A stretch of DNA of 64,000 nt from assembly GCA_943349825.1 (NCBI GenBank), contig CALQZQ010000001.1:124001-188000 (forward strand). Direction: 5' to 3'. The translations under genes and the position numbers were made by a program. The DNA is from Candidatus Peribacteria bacterium. Lineage in GTDB: Bacteria; Patescibacteriota; Gracilibacteria; UBA1369; 2-02-FULL-48-14. A model generated the notes under the pieces. That model did no database searches and was not told where the DNA came from. It saw only the letters and a program-made list of their open reading frames with translations. Shown in pieces: positions 62,590 to 64,000 of the stretch (positions within the stretch are counted from its first letter, which is position 1; each line of letters begins with the position of its first letter).

Positions 62590-63022
62590 GAACGTGGAGT
62601 GTGAAGGTAGCGGAAGTGTCCTTGAACAGCTTCACCGTCACAGAGAAATCACCAGTGGTTTTGATGGCTTCCACTTCAATGTTTTTTTCGGGCACGTCGA
62701 GCTGAAGTTGTTCGCGCAAAGCCTTGGCAATTTCTTTGCCGTGTACAGACGCGTAGAGTTTGCCTGCTTCACTGGCTTTCTCAGTGAGAGTGAGCTCCTT
62801 GCCTTCCAGTCGCGCCTTTACGGCGGAAGCACTCTCTTTTATGTTCTCCAGGCGTTCTACAGCCTTGGCTTGTTGAGCATGGATGTGACCGACTTGGCTG
62901 GCGACTGCGGGTGCTGCGAGTTTTCGGGGTGCAAGAAAATTTTGATAGTAACCGTCGGAAACTTCTTTAATATCTCCTTTTTGCCCGATGTTTTTGACGT
63001 GAGCGAGTAGTATGACTTTCAT
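62579..63022 (-). CDS. rplI: Ribosomal protein bL9
   Basis: 147 residues, full length. N-domain MKVILLAHVKNIGQKGDIKE with GYYQNFLAPRKLA, long connecting helix, and the C-terminal domain (FSVTVKLFKDTSATFTLHV). It binds 23S helix 76 and helps keep the frame. Several CPR groups lack bL9, so its presence has taxonomic value. Confidence 0.95.
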   Translation of the reverse strand: MKVILLAHVKNIGQKGDIKEVSDGYYQNFLAPRKLAAPAVASQVGHIHAQQAKAVERLENIKESASAVKARLEGKELTLTEKASEAGKLYASVHGKEIAKALREQLQLDVPEKNIEVEAIKTTGDFSVTVKLFKDTSATFTLHVRAA

Positions 63023-63032
63023 AAAGTGTGGA

Positions 63033-64000
63033 TTAGTGGAGTTCCCACCCCGTTATATTGCTGAAGCGGTCTTTGGGAAGCAAGAGCTTTTGCCAGTTTA
63101 CTCCGGTGACCTTGGTGTCCACCAAGTAGTAATAACTGGGAGTGTAGAGGAAGACCGCGGGGACGTCTTTGGAAATGGTGTCGGCGAGATCGTCGAGCAG
63201 GGCTTGGCGGTCGGATTCATCGAAGGTGCCACGGATTTTTTCAATGAGCAGATCTGAACTGGGGCTTTGGTAATTGGAAAGATTGAGCCCGGTTTCTGTG
63301 GCTTGGCTGGAATGCCAGTAGCTGAACGTGTCCAGGTTGTAACCCAGGCTTTGGCCGTAAAGAAGCATGTCGTAGTCGCGGGTTTGGATGATGGCCTGGA
63401 GGTCTGCCTCGTTGTAGGCTTCGATGCTCAGCTCCACACCCACCGCAGCGAGTTGCTCTTGAATGAGCTCAGCGGTTTTTTTGGAAGTTTCTTCTTGAGG
63501 TTCATTGCTGCCTGAGAAATCCCGACGGACCAGGCGCAGAGAAAGTTTGTCCCCCTCCTCATTGCTGCGTACTGTTTCCCCTTCTACAAGATCCCAACCG
63601 GCATCGTGCAGTGCACCCTGGGCTTCTTCAGTGTTGAAAGTATTGATCCAATCGTCTTGGCTGAGCTCCAACAAAGGAGTGTCTATTTGTACTTTGTAAC
63701 CGATGGCGTCCAGAATAGCTTTTTTGTCGATGGCCTTGGAGAGCGCCAGGCGTTCTTTGTTTTTTCCTAAGAACGGCGAATCTGTATTGAAGAAGAGCGC
63801 GTTGTACTGAGGAAGCTCGTACTGAAAGCTGCTCAAATCGGTGAGATCGACTTCATTGAACAAGCTTTGACGGACACGTGCCGCGCCATTCCAAGTCGAG
63901 CGGTTCGCAATGAGTTCGGTGACTGTGGGGTAAGCAATGAAACGTAATTTTTCGATAGTGGGTTTTTCTCCATAATACTGGGTTGAAGCGCTCAAGTTCA
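63033..64000 (-). CDS. Extracellular solute-binding protein, family 5, C-terminal part
   Basis: The frame stays open to the window edge, so the start and signal are missing; a TTG at 63995 is not a true start. About 322 residues of the C-terminal lobe are seen: YGEKPTIEKLRFIAYPT, FNTDSPFLGKNKERLALSKAI, and YDMLLYGQSLGYNLDTFSYW, as in DppA/OppA-type proteins. A second family-5 protein lies at 23704. Ends 11 bp before rplI. Confidence 0.88.
   Translation of the reverse strand, partial: NLSASTQYYGEKPTIEKLRFIAYPTVTELIANRSTWNGAARVRQSLFNEVDLTDLSSFQYELPQYNALFFNTDSPFLGKNKERLALSKAIDKKAILDAIGYKVQIDTPLLELSQDDWINTFNTEEAQGALHDAGWDLVEGETVRSNEEGDKLSLRLVRRDFSGSNEPQEETSKKTAELIQEQLAAVGVELSIEAYNEADLQAIIQTRDYDMLLYGQSLGYNLDTFSYWHSSQATETGLNLSNYQSPSSDLLIEKIRGTFDESDRQALLDDLADTISKDVPAVFLYTPSYYYLVDTKVTGVNWQKLLLPKDRFSNITGWELH

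Overview
The window looks like chromosome of a Candidate Phyla Radiation (Patescibacteria) bacterium. Genes are densely packed, overlap often and are commonly leaderless. Many short membrane or lipoproteins match no family I recognise. There are orphan extracellular solute-binding proteins without permeases, PrgI/TraC-type secretion fragments, and a 23S-5S rRNA unit with no 16S beside it. TGA is used as an ordinary stop (obg and rluD both end in it), which argues against the UGA-recoding Gracilibacteria/Absconditabacteria. The presence of ribosomal protein bL9, which several large CPR groups lack, fits a Peregrinibacteria-like lineage. That placement is inference. No CRISPR array, IS element, phage or replication origin was seen.

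Layout. 1-6.4 kb: end of a glycosyltransferase, an AI-2E-type permease, a VirB2-like small protein, the GTPase der, an ABC exporter and a nucleotidyltransferase-like protein. 6.4-14.5 kb: uvrC with a GNAT domain embedded in its nuclease half, yqeY, membrane and lipoproteins, tRNA-Leu, a DsbA-like oxidoreductase, obg-pth-rplU and secreted proteins. 14.5-20.4 kb: tRNA-Ile/Ala on the minus strand, a strong promoter-to-terminator unit of about 130 nt, 23S and 5S rRNA, and a stand-alone RelA/SpoT-type HD hydrolase abutting the 5S end. 20.4-27.9 kb: TraC-N and PrgI proteins, a structured intergenic region, lepA, a peptide-type binding protein, a HAMP-SpoIIE phosphatase and an acetyltransferase. 27.9-36.1 kb: glyA with 5-formyl-THF cyclo-ligase, an HtrA protease, tRNA-Val/Leu, an MgtC-DUF4010 membrane protein, a peroxiredoxin-like protein and a sigma-region-4/HARE regulator. 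36.2-43.7 kb: two TrmB paralogues around an unknown gene, rluD, tyrS and recG. 44-51 kb: a giant unknown membrane protein, then elp3 and a Trm9-like methyltransferase 5 bp apart, and a WecG-type glycosyltransferase. 51-64 kb: gatB, lepB, fmt, an envelope operon (GT2, binding protein, O-antigen-ligase type), ssb, ribE-ribH, pgk, ruvX, rplI and a second peptide-binding protein.

Genes that seem to work together. elp3 and the Trm9-like gene could build mcm5U at wobble uridines, as in eukaryotes. 5-FCL and glyA share one-carbon folate chemistry and fmt uses formyl-THF. ribE-ribH perform the last two steps of riboflavin synthesis. gatB, fmt, tyrS, pth, der, obg, lepA, rluD, L21, L9, tRNAs and rRNA make this a translation-rich region. 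The alarmone-hydrolase-like gene next to the rRNA would fit growth-rate control.

Strongest candidates for something new: the UvrC-GNAT fusion (6396-8672), the Elp3/Trm9-like pair (48214-50453), the HD hydrolase (18970-20346), the short transcription unit ahead of 23S (15556-15719), and a leader repeat of three mini-hairpins with a compensatory base change (10585-10637 and 21821-21874).
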